Shown here piece by piece: positions 33,560-43,454 of a DNA stretch of 64,000 nucleotides (position 1 is the stretch's first letter; every line of letters starts with the position of its first letter). The DNA comes from Isoetes taiwanensis (taxonomy: Eukaryota; Streptophyta; Lycopodiopsida; Isoetales; Isoetaceae): positions 62,001-126,000 of the forward strand of contig JAJEKV010000026.1 of NCBI GenBank assembly GCA_021234155.1, read 5' to 3'. The notes beneath the pieces were generated by a model. That model did not search any database. It had not been told where the DNA came from and saw only the letters and a program-made list of their open reading frames with translations. A program made the position numbers and the translations under genes.

Positions 33560-34640
33560 GGACCCCGACACTGGCACATATTCAATAAAGTCAATTATAG
33601 ATGGATCTGCATATGGTTTTGCTGCAAAACCCCTTCATGATGAAATCTTGGTTTATGGTTCAGAGGCATATGATGTTGATGACGAAGCTGTGCAGGTAGA
33701 ATGTGGAAAAAATAGCTTGAAAGTTAACCTTACGACATATACCAGGTTGTGGCAGATGCATATTGTTCAGGCCTTGGAGATCTGTAGTGCTTACGTCTAT
33801 GGCCTGATGCAACTTAATCTTTCCTATTTATTGTTGGTTGAGTATACCCATTTTTTTGCCAAAGGCCTTCATAAATTCTTTCTACCCTCAAGCGCTACAT
33901 TTGATCTGCATTTTATTGAGCGTCTTTCAGCTTGATGTATATTACAGAGTGGTTTCTTTTCTTTAGGCTATTGTTCTTTAGGGCTTTGGTCTGAGGAGAT
34001 AAACTCCTGATGCCATACATTCTCTATGGTATGAAGCAGGCTAGAGCATTTTGATGGTTCCACTTATTGTGGCTGTGATAAAAGGGCTACACTTTCATTT
34101 GCTGACTAGGGAATCGGGACTTCCCTTTCTTTGGCGGTTGTCTTGGCTGATGAATGGAGGTCTTTTGAGTGGATGCCTCCATCTAAGCATAATTTATACA
34201 CTGAGTGGTTCAATTAAGGAATTAAATGAGCAATGGAAAATTCAAGATGTAGAGAGGATTGCTCTATTCTATTCTATTCTTAGAAAAGCATTTCAAGAAG
34301 CCTCAGAGGAGTGTGAAAAGCTCTTAACAGAGGCAGGTCAGAAATATAGAATGGCACATCCTTTATATAACTGGGGTTTGGCTTTGTGTTACCGAGCACA
34401 ACTTATTGCAGATGAAGAAAGTGAGGTTAGGAGTTTATATCCATTCTCTTTCTAGATTTATTCAAATAGAATCGTTTTTTAAGATATATTTGTGCTATCT
34501 TGCTTATTATTGCAAATCGCTTTTGTTCCTGATTGTGATTTCTTATTGACACAGAGCAGCACAAGATGCAGACAAACTATATATGGCTGCGATTTATAAA
34601 TTTGAAGCAATGATGAAAATAGACCACATATGTTGCTGGG
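33560..34640 (+). pseudogene. TPR-protein gene fragment with three exon-like segments
   Basis: Exon-like segments: 33560-33695 (DGSAYGFAAKPLHDEILVYG and SEAYDVDDEAVQ, followed by a GT donor); 34284-34420 (after TATTCTTAG; FQEASEECEKLLTEAGQKYR and YNWGLALCYRAQLIADEE); 34555-34640 (after GACACAG; AQDADKLYMAAIYKFEAMM, then a GGTAAGA donor). The YNWGLAL-x-RAQL signature and the following DADK-Y-AAI-KF block are typical of a tetratricopeptide-repeat protein family of plants. The order, strand and splice signals suggest a genomic (not retroposed) fragment. It is incomplete at both ends, and whether the first segment belongs to the same gene is uncertain. Confidence 0.6.
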
Positions 34641-35780
34641 GGTAAGAGTTCTGTTCTATAGGTTCTTCATATAAATAATAGTCCAGAAAATGGCTAACGC
34701 GGCATTGCAGTTGTTACAGTCGTTAGCTATAACCCAGTTACCACATCAGACTATGCCTCACACAATGCAAGAAGACTTTGGCATGTTGTGAGATGAGCAA
34801 GTTTGAAGGACAAACCTTTTGCCCACGTCATATTAAAGAACTATTCCTCCTTTTGATGATCTTGATTTGCATCTTCATATACTGTTGTTAGGCACCGTGG
34901 GCCTATCTCAACATCTGGTAGACTTACATGGTTTTCTAAAATGATTCTTCTATGTATTTTCTGCCAATCAACCACAGTAAAATTTGTGTTGGATAAGAAG
35001 ATGGTGTGCTTTATGGGACTCAACATGTGCTCCTATATTTTACAAATTTTTCCTCATTATTGCATGTATTCCTTTCTTTCTTCTTTTCGAAATTGTTATG
35101 TTTTATGCACTCAACTTTTCATCAATACATATGTTGCTGCAAATAGGCAAATAATGGTGTTCTTTCAAACCTTGAATCATTATCTGCACTCTCAAACTTT
35201 TCCATCTATGCATCTCAATAAAGGTATCACATTATAATGCAATTCCAATAAACGTCCTCCAACACTTCTATAGTGCAATCTATTTACACGCACCCTTCTA
35301 TAACACAACTTTATTGCAAACTATTATGTAAAGAAGGCTTATCAAGTAACAATGGTCTATAATGCAACTTTATTGCAAACTATTACATAAAAAGGTGTAG
35401 CATCTCCAACCTATGTGGACATATGTACACATATATTTGCTTGCTATTCCAAATGAGCAACACTAAACTCATCAATTTACTTGCAAGTTTAGTTCACATG
35501 GCTCTCTAATAAACATACTTTTCAATGGCGCATTGAATAAACAAAGGAATAAATATACAACTAATTTAACCTCTGCACGGGGAGGAAGAAATAGTTACAG
35601 TGACAAAGTTGACCTACATTATTTGTTCTAATGTAAAGGCAACATAATTTAGGTACATCGACAGTGTTGAAATTAAGTCCAAGGTCTCCACGATATAAAG
35701 CACTATATAAAAATTGTAAGCCCAAAATGCACACCATTAATGCTACAGGAATTCTACAACGTTGAACCCAACAACTGCCT
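34641..35780. other. Non-coding AT-rich DNA with a short repeated phrase
   Basis: No gene is seen. A phrase with CAACTTTATTGCAAACTATTA occurs twice (about 35306 and 35360). It may belong to the Helitron whose 3' end is at 36051, but I could not fix a 5' TC terminus. Confidence 0.4.
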
Positions 35781-35785
35781 TATAG

Positions 35786-36052
35786 CTCAGCAACACTGGG
35801 CACCACTACTATATTCATATAAAAGCAGTAAGAGAGAGTGACTATAAGAGATTATAGTAAACAACCTCAACAACTCATAGACATGGCCTCTTGCATTCTA
35901 CAAGATCACAAAATAATCCAAGGGCCAAGAAGTTACTCTACAAGTTCTGAAAATGATCCAAAGGCGCGGAAGATACTCTACGCAAATGCACAAGTTAGCA
36001 ACATTTACAGGTTCCCAAATTATGCCCAGCAACGCTGGGCACTATTACTAGT
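35786..36052 (+). mobile_element. Helitron 3' end (CTAG at 36048-36051), with an older end at about 35786-35812
   Basis: GCCCAGCAACGCTGGGC (36024-36040) is a GC-rich hairpin followed by ACTATTA and CTAG, then T, the classic Helitron 3' terminus (hairpin, short spacer, CTRR, insertion before T). About 240 bp upstream GCTCAGCAACACTGGGC with ACCACTACTAT is the same terminus in decayed form. The 5' end and any Rep/helicase gene were not found, so the element is non-autonomous or truncated. It abuts the end of the reverse LTR. Confidence 0.6.
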
Positions 36053-36054
36053 AC

Positions 36055-37231
36055 CATAAATAAGGCTCTACCCTGGGCTCAGACTCCATGGGATAGACTG
36101 ACGGTCAGGGTCTCAAGAGATCAACAGACAGAGGTATAACATGGCGTTGGCGGGCATAGAACAATAGCTAGGATAGTCGACTCCATCTGTCCCTCCTATG
36201 CACACTTTGCAGATAGGCTGAAACATACTATGGCGTGATTGTAGCCTTCTAGAGACGCAATCTCATGGAATCACCATATGAGACTACTATGGGTTACATC
36301 TCCTCGGTCCGATGCAGGTTAGGGAGGCATCCCATTCCCGGACATGACGGATCCCTGGATGTGCTAGTGGACATGCGCCACATCAATGACCCCCGCATAC
36401 GTACCTGACTTACTCCCCTAAATCTAAAGGTGGCTCACCGTGCCCGTTCGAGTTCAAGATGTCCATATAGACACGTCGCCTGCGACCCAGGGAGTGTCAG
36501 CCCCATACGTGGCCCACACTCGGTAACCGGCTATAAGCCTAACACACTATTGGAGTCTTGTAGCCAAGCTAGGCAAGAACCCACCCCCGATTCACCATCA
36601 TACCTGTTATCTATTGCTGAATCACATCATAGCATCCACAGCCAGGTGGGCTCTTGTGCACAGGCCGCAATTGCTGGGTCTTAAGGGTTCTAGTTAGAGA
36701 CATATCTACTTCTTAAGAAGCCTTCAGATCTCTACCCACCCTTAACGCCAGACATGCAGGACAAACAGAAAGAGACGACACAATCATAATCAAAATATCC
36801 ATCATCAACTTAATAACATATAAAAGAGAAATTAACCATTCCATCTAATCAGAGAAGGGGCTGAAGCACAGACTACCTATGGAATAACTGGTCTCTTGGC
36901 TAGAGCCATTGTCACGAAAGGCTTCCATTCTTCTAGTATGGTCACAGCAGCAGTGGTAGCTCCTCCTTTGGGGCAGAATTGGGGGTAGGGGCAAGTTCCC
37001 CCTGGCCAATCGATTTGGGCCAGGTGGCACTGCCTAGTTGGCTGAGGTTTACTAAGTAATAACCTAATTAGCCTAATTAGGTTATTTACTTACAAATAAT
37101 TTAGCATAGCTAATAAAAACCCTTTTAGGTTAGCCCAAGTTATCCCCTATCAACCCATAAGGGTCCAATTATACCCTGGTGACGTGTCATAGAATGTATG
37201 CGTATACCATATAGATACATGGTACGTCACA
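36055..37231 (-). repeat. Reverse-oriented gypsy LTR related to the one at 16.8-18.0 kb
   Basis: Read on the reverse strand it starts TGTGACGTACC at 37231. It matches the forward LTR in its first ~60 bp in outline and strongly over its last ~600 bp (36060-36690 against 17400-18020). Its length (about 1.18 kb) matches. No gag or pol lies next to it, so it is a solo or orphan LTR. Its low-coordinate end is cut by, or lies next to, the Helitron 3' end. The open frame at 36430-36684 is only a shadow of the repeat. Confidence 0.7.
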
Positions 37232-37339
37232 GTGATTGGGAGGATATCTAAGAAACTTGCATTTGATGCTCTTATCATCAAATTTGGATATTATAAGATC
37301 CTTATGAACTTGTATATAAACGGTGCTGCAAAAAAACTC

Positions 37340-37920
37340 TCAACTGCGAAACGTCAAATTTCTTATCAAACCATACCTCATGAGGAGTGTGTCCTGGGAC
37401 TGCAATAGTAGGAACAAGATTTTGGATATCGATTACAGTGGCTATTGCTTCCTCCCAAAAAAACTTGCTAAGTTGCGCTTGAACTAGAAAACTTTTTCCT
37501 GCCTCACATATGGTGCGATTCTTTCGCTCTGCAACTCCATTTTGTTGGGAGTATGACGAGTGGTCATTGCCTATGAATACGCATCAATGCATAATTCCCG
37601 GAAAAGCATACTTATCTCCCCATACATTTCTTAAGCATTTGATATGCTTTCCGGTTTGGGTTTCTGTTGAAACTTTATATGTCTTAAAAGCCTCAAGGGT
37701 CCGACTTTTCTTTTCAAGAAATATGTCATCACTCTTCTCGCTACAATCATCAACAAAAATGATATAATAAAAATTGCCCTATCGACTTCTTACCTCCATT
37801 ATGCCAAAGAAAGGTCGGAATGGACAAGATCTACGATCCCCGATCCCCGATGCACTTGTACCAATGACTGTAAATGCACGCCTACAATGTTTGTCGCTTG
37901 GGGTTGTTTTTTAAATACGT
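37340..37920 (-). pseudogene. Ty1/copia integrase core
   Basis: The reverse strand reads DLVHSDLS, YYIIFVDDCSEKSDDIF, RTLEAFKTYKVSTETQTGKH, then GVAERKNRTICEAG (rc of about 37503-37538), with HTPHEVWF near 37370. These are the successive landmarks of copia integrase, ending with the catalytic Glu region. Frameshifts are frequent. The start (about 37920) continues in sense from the pre-integrase domain at 40.77-41.0 kb, implying one element split by about 2.8 kb. Confidence 0.82.
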
Positions 37921-40765
37921 GTAAACTAAAATTTTGTACGTTAAGTATGTACGTCTTGTATGTTAACAAAATAGGGTAAAAAAAAATAAGAAAAATTAGA
38001 GGGTCTTAGACCATACCTTAGTGACATTTTTGCTTGTCGTCTCAGAACTCTAAAAGCCGCGAAGCTTGAAGTTGAGGAGCTTCGCCGAGCTACTATTTAT
38101 GTTTATAGAGTGACGGGGGGATCGAAGAAGGTGCATCAGGGGTCAAAGGGGTAGCGAAGGTTGTACTCTTCCTTCTATTTTTGTCTCTCCGGATTGATTT
38201 GGCTTGATCTCCTTTGTATCTTGCTTTCTTTGTATCCATTTTTATCTTTTCCTATTCTAAGACCGCAGAATGGGCGATTTGCGGTCTCCGGACATTTCAA
38301 GCATGCATTTTAGCGGGGTAAAAGTACATCTACTTGAACTTTTAAGCTTAGATTTTTTTCTAACATGAGAATCGGCCGGTTCCGGGATCCCTACAGTCTC
38401 TTGCACATTTCGGCCATGCATTTTTAGCAGGTGAAAGCAATGTACTTTGTGAGTATTTTTCTTTCATTCCTCCTCTAATATTTTTCGCCCATCGACTTGC
38501 GACAAATTTCGACCTCCTATCGTTTGCCTAACGATGAAAACAACAAGTAAATATTATATTAATGCATTCGAAAGTTATATAAAGGACGGCCATGTCAGCT
38601 TTGTAATTTGTTTTTACAATCGCTATACCAATATGCGCTGATCATCTTATGCTTACAGATATTATGAAGAATACCTAGGGTCTGAACTCTGGATGGGTAA
38701 CTGCCAATTCTATTTTAATTTCTTGGGAGTCAAGTTATTTTTTCCTTTGCATTTTGGCTTAATGTTGGTGCTTGCATTTTTTTCAGGTTTGGATCTCAAC
38801 TGTGGGACATCCGTTTCCATACATGGAGCAAAGGCATTCAAGGAGGAAAAGTCACTAAATGGCGCCTTATATTATGTATGTCTTCTCAAACTAATAATTC
38901 TAAGGCTTCTAGGAATATTAAGTAGGTAGTAATTCGTGTTAAATAATCTAAGCTTAGGCATTGAGTAGTGGAAGAGTTATTTGATGTCCTAACTCGCTCT
39001 ACCCATCCTACTCGCTTTTTCAGAAAAAAAAAAAACCCCAGCCACACATCTGACAACCATTGAAAATTTAAAAAATAGTTGGCCGTACAAGTGTCAACCA
39101 ACGACAAACAACATGACATTTTGATTGCTTTTTGTTAACACAGTAAGAAAACAAGGGCCGTCCAAACAAATCATTGAATCCCAGCAATAACTTAGGGCCG
39201 TAGCAAGCGGAGCAGAACATCCTGTTGCAACCTGGAGAAGGAAGAGAATATGAAGCACAGTAAAGAACATAAATCACAGAAACAAATCGGCCAGCTGCGG
39301 AGCTCCAAAAAGCTCCATATTAACGTAGTCTTTGCTTCTACGCTCTGTTCTGCTCCACCAATTCAGCTCACTCGTCTTCACAAGATGTCAGCTGTATCTG
39401 CACCGAAATCAAAGCCCTGAGCTAGAAACAATTCGTTCCATCAATTTCGAACTACTGAACTGCACCGAAATCAAAGCCCTGAGCTAGAAACAATTCGTTC
39501 CATCAATTTCGAACTACTGAACTGCCGATTCTTCCTGATTCATAGCTGCCAATTCATAATCCTGCCGAATTCCAGTCCTGCCGATTCCCAGCTGTAGCTA
39601 CACAAAAAAATCTCACTCCACAAGAAAAACCACTGCTTTGATCAATCCTGAAGCACAGTATGGAGATCCTGAAGCACGGATATGTCTAATTCTGGCTCCT
39701 ACAAATCGGCCGCCCAGCCCAATCCGGTCCCCTGTATCAGGCTTCCTATTTCGGCTGGGTTCAAATCGAGCCGTCAAGTAAAGACCATAGTAAGAAAAAA
39801 AGGAAAAATCCAACGGCCCCCAGATTTTTAAACCAAAAAAACCAACAACACCTCTCGGTTTCGTCATTGGGGAACCTACAATAGATGCTGGCTTAAAAAA
39901 TTCAAATTTGGCTACGTGGCATGTTCTATAAAGGATTTTGTAACTAGATTTAAAATTAGAAACATTTAGAGCTTTAAGGCCTATACTTATTGAAAAGATT
40001 TTTTAAAACAGCTATAGTGTAGGGAAAGAATTTAACACAGCTATGGGTATTGGTTTATGCTTCTGATCTAGGGGTACAGATCATAAAAAAGTTGAGAATG
40101 CCAAGCACCATGAATAAGAATTTAGATTCTTGTTCTTATTTTTTGTATTACGTTGCAAAATCTGAACATTGACGACCGATTGCAGATCTGAAACATTGAC
40201 AAGAACTTGTTGTACCTTACATTGTTGGCGGCAATTTTGGAGTTAAAAGCGGGTAAAAATAGTAAAGTACTTAGGGTTAGTAAGAAATCAGAAATCTGAT
40301 TGTAACAAGTTTCTAGTTTCAATATATCTTCTCATTGCAACAAGAAGATGCTACGTAAGGGTTCCCCGCATAAAACTATTATATTTCTAGACATAATTGT
40401 TCAACTAGAATTTTGAGGGATTACTGTAATAATTGTTTGCTATTGCCTAATGCTATGATACAAATTTTGAAAAATTCATTTGGTATTGTGTTAAGAATCT
40501 ATAAGACTGCTTTTCTTTTTTATATTCACAATGGTCTAATGTTTATTTAGTATTGTAGCCATTATAAAAGTGAAAATATAGTAGAAAATTTTTATATGTA
40601 GTAATGCATTACATAACGCATCTTGTATGAACTTTACGCATCTTTGTATGCCAAATACAACAACACATAACAAACGTACATAAAGTACGAAAAACCTCCA
40701 ACGTACGAATAACATGTAGTACGCAAGAAGGTGTACAGTGCTCGAATGGTACACTACGTACGTGA
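37921..40765. other. DNA lying between the halves of the reverse copia element
   Basis: Both edges are rich in TACGT/GTACG words (37915-37970 and 40640-40760), as in subterminal regions of DNA transposons, but I could not define clean terminal inverted repeats or a target duplication. Inside are a perfect 62-bp tandem duplication (39398-39521) and exon-like sequence at about 38650-38880 (YRYYEEYLGSELWM, a GGTAAC donor, then a TTTTTTTCAG acceptor at about 38786) of unknown family. A related phrase (ACATTT...CATGCATTTT, then AGC-GG-GAAAG) occurs twice near 38297 and 38405. No transposase is seen. Confidence 0.45.
39398..39521. repeat. Perfect 62-bp tandem duplication
   Basis: Units 39398-39459 and 39460-39521 start CTGCACCGAAATCAAAGCCC and appear identical, so the duplication is recent. 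Confidence 0.9.
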
Positions 40766-42000
40766 CTACACTGGTTTGTCGAGCATGCATGCATGGCAAA
40801 GATCCAATCGTTGGTCAGATAAAACCCGTAAAACAAGACCTTGCTTGTGAAGATACTTAAGTGTTTGAGGATTGACATGGGCCATATGCTTGTGCCATAA
40901 TTCCATCGAGGCATTAGGCGTGCACTCAAAGAAAAGCTGCTCATTTGGAGGCAAGACAATCTCATATAGGTTCCCTGTTCGGGCTTCTTGAGCCACAGGC
41001 GTTCCAAGTAAAGGAAGCCCTTTTGGAAAGAAATAAACCGCTTCATCAGTGAAAAAAGCATTAAGCCCCCGTGATCAACCAACTTTCTGAGAAAGGAGAT
41101 TCTTTTCAAGACTAGAAACATATAAGGCATCGAAATGGAAAGGAAATGTCTCCTCGTGAGTGGCAAAGCAAAAATACCTCGTCTTTGCAATTGGAACTTC
41201 TGTATTGGATCCCAGCCAATTGTACACCTCCCTTACTAGCCACAAAATTTTGAAGAAGGCTTTCTTGCTTAACCATGATGGAGGTACATCTAGAGTCGAC
41301 AGTGAAGGTTGATAATTCAGCTATTGCATGATGTGCCTCATCATTTGATGACCAATCTTCCAAGATAAAGGTTTCCTCCTGAAGGAAAGAACCTAATATG
41401 ATTTGCACAAGATGGCTTTCAGCCAAGAAATCGTCAGTGCCATTAATAACCTCAAGTATGCATGCCTCTTCAAGCATACAATTCTCCTCTTGGATGCATG
41501 GTGCTTCAACATCTTGAAATGTTTCTTTTGAGCGCCTTGCACCAATATTAGAGGACCGTGATGGCTTACTAGGACACAGATATGCATGATGGCCAAATCC
41601 TTTACAGACGCAGTGATTGATCCCGCTTGAGCAATGTGCCATCCCTTGCATATTGAGGTTGTGGATCTCCTTGTGCTTTGCCATGAGCATTAGTTCCTTC
41701 CCTTTGTGGATGGGAACATCCCTTATTTTGAGCCACGCAGGCTTGCTCTGGATGACTTTTGTCACCTCGTTCCTTATGCATAAGAGAAATTTCAAGTAGG
41801 TCATCCAACCGCGTCTTCCCAAGGTATTCCTTTTCGATTTGTCAGCATCATTTCTCCCCACAACTTTTGCAGAGATTTGTATAATCGAAGCTTGTTTTGA
41901 ATTTCCAAAAGGGCATTTCCCTCACCAGCATCAGTCAATAGATCAAAATACTCTTGTAATTTCAGAATTGTGCCCCCCTTAGATCCTGCCATCTTGAAAA
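40766..42000 (-). pseudogene. Ty1/copia gag end, protease and GAG-pre-integrase domain
   Basis: The reverse strand, from high to low, reads: gag with LGKTRLDDLLEISLMHKE (about 41820-41770); a CCHC knuckle whose first Cys is His (HCVCKGFGHHAYLCP, about 41600); protease FTVDSRCTSIM (about 41300), where copia normally has DSGATSHM, so the active-site Gly and Ala are changed; then the pre-integrase stretch ELWHKHMAHVNPQTLKYLHK and CHACMLDKP (40996-40766). Several frame changes occur. Together with 37340-37920 this is a single copia element interrupted by foreign DNA. Confidence 0.82.
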
Positions 42001-42211
42001 CTCAGTGCTTGAAGTTCTGTATGAAGCTGCATAATTTCCATTTCACTCTTTTGGCCATATCTTTTGACCATAAAATCCCATAATGAGGTGGCAAGGCACG
42101 CGGCAATGTAAATTTATCGGTGCATTTATTGGCTCCCATTTGGACTTGGATTTTAGGGTGGTATTTGACTCGCGGAATAGGGGGTATTAGACTCGTGGTT
42201 TCGGCATGCAC
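42001..42211 (-). pseudogene. Probable 5' part of the copia gag region
   Basis: The open frame (69 codons) ends WKLCSFIQNFKH just before the gag fragment that begins MAGSKGGTILKLQEYF at 41992. No diagnostic motif is present; it is assigned only by position and strand. Confidence 0.3.
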
Positions 42212-42212
42212 A

Positions 42213-42282
42213 CTTATTCCACAAGTCGAATACCCCCGAAGTTAAAACTTATTTCACAAGTCGAATACCCCCAAAGTTAAAA
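42213..42282. repeat. 35-bp tandem duplication
   Basis: Units 42213-42247 and 42248-42282 share CACAAGTCGAATACCCCC and differ at two bases. Confidence 0.85.
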
Positions 42283-42286
42283 AAAT

Positions 42287-42347
42287 GTTAAAAGGTGGGC
42301 TCGAACTCGCACAAGAAGATGAAAACCAAATGAATTAATCATCTGCA
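42287..42347 (-). other. tRNA-like / SINE-like promoter fragment (weak)
   Basis: The reverse strand contains TGGTGCAGATG (A-box-like) and GAGTTCGAGCCC (B-box-like) about 40 nt apart, as in tRNA-derived sequences. The T-arm stem does not pair, so this is not a functional tRNA. Confidence 0.25.
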
Positions 42348-42399
42348 CCACAACACGTTACTACAATAAAGCTGATTCTCATATTATAATAAACTATAA

Positions 42400-43130
42400 C
42401 TAGTAAACGTGTGCCCGGCGTTGCCGGGCTAGTGTCTTGGCATGTGTTTTTACTCGACTTTTAACGTCTGTATGTGCAAGTTCGACAACAACACATGTTG
42501 ATATTGGCAAGAATGGGCATTAGTTTTGTTATTGAAACTGTCTAATTGCAGTATTATCAATATGTGAACTTTGTGTTTATGGATTTCAGAAGAGAACTTA
42601 GAAGTAGTTACGTTAATTCAACAAAAAATAGGTACATAAATGCAAAACACAAAATTTCGTTATGGTTCATTGGTGTACTTTAATTCATGATGGAACTCTA
42701 AATATGCATCTTCACATGATGCACATCACCAAGGACATAGTTTTGTACCGTGTTGAATGCTCCTGTGATATCTTCACTTCTTCGACGGGTAATATCTTGC
42801 CGGGGTAAAAGTGAAATGCATGGGCGAGTCATTGATTCGAACAGCCCACAGTGTCTCACGACTGTCAAGCACGTGAGACAACTCATTCCGAAGGTAGGCT
42901 CATATAATAGAACCAGATACCTCCTCAGGACGAAATAATTTGTAGACCCTAAAATGAGTTCCACCATATATTCCAACACAGGTGAGTTCTTTTGCTATAA
43001 AATGCCAATTTGCCAGAAAGACAAACAATTAGAGGTTAGTCAAAGCACTACATTACTCAATAGGTAGATACATGTACTCTACCCTTCTGCATAAACAGTG
43101 TTCCCTTGGGTAGACGTGTGCCTAGCATTG
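42400..43130 (-). mobile_element. Helitron 3' end (reverse strand, CTAG at 42400-42403) plus an older end near 43101-43130
   Basis: The reverse complement of 42399-42429 reads GCCCGGCAACGCCGGGC (hairpin), ACACGTTTA, CTAG, T: a textbook Helitron 3' terminus, and the same hairpin style as at 36.0 kb. A decayed copy of the terminus lies at about 43101-43130 (complement of GTGCCTAGCATTGCCTTGGGGC). The body between (42744-42960, reverse) has coding-like text (FRVYKLFRPEEVSGSII, ETLWAVRINDSPMHFTFTP) with stops, perhaps a captured gene piece. No 5' TC end or Rep/helicase gene is found. Confidence 0.6.
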
Positions 43131-43350
43131 CCTTGGGGCTAATGTCGTGCACTTAGGTAACATTGGGATCATTTCATGTAGTGTGGGGTGTTGTCGCGCA
43201 TAAGGAGAGACATGTGCATGGGCTTCCATTGTAAGAACGATCACATGGCGTTGGCCTATAGATCCTTTCCATGGGATCAGACTTAAGAATTTAGGGATAT
43301 TTGGATAACAAGATTGACAAAATAGGTCAATGCACCATTCTTATGCAATA

Positions 43351-43454
43351 GGTAAAGGCCAAGAGCAGGCCATTTCGCCTGGCTCGAACCGGGCGAGCCC
43401 CTTTTTAGGGCGGAGCCAGTCCGAGCCAGCGAAATGGCGGTTTTGGCCTTTACC
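43351..43454. repeat. Fold-back (hairpin) element of about 104 bp
   Basis: Left arm GGTAAAGGCCAAGAGCAGGC, then CATTTCGCCTGGCTCG. The right arm is its near-perfect reverse complement, ending GGCCTTTACC. The arms are about 35 bp with a ~30-bp GC-rich loop. The shape is that of a MITE or fold-back repeat. No target duplication is evident. Confidence 0.75.

Noticed and set aside
36430-36684. Open frame of 84 codons
   Set aside because: It lies in the solo LTR; the matching text in the other LTR reads on the opposite strand relative to the element, so it is a shadow.
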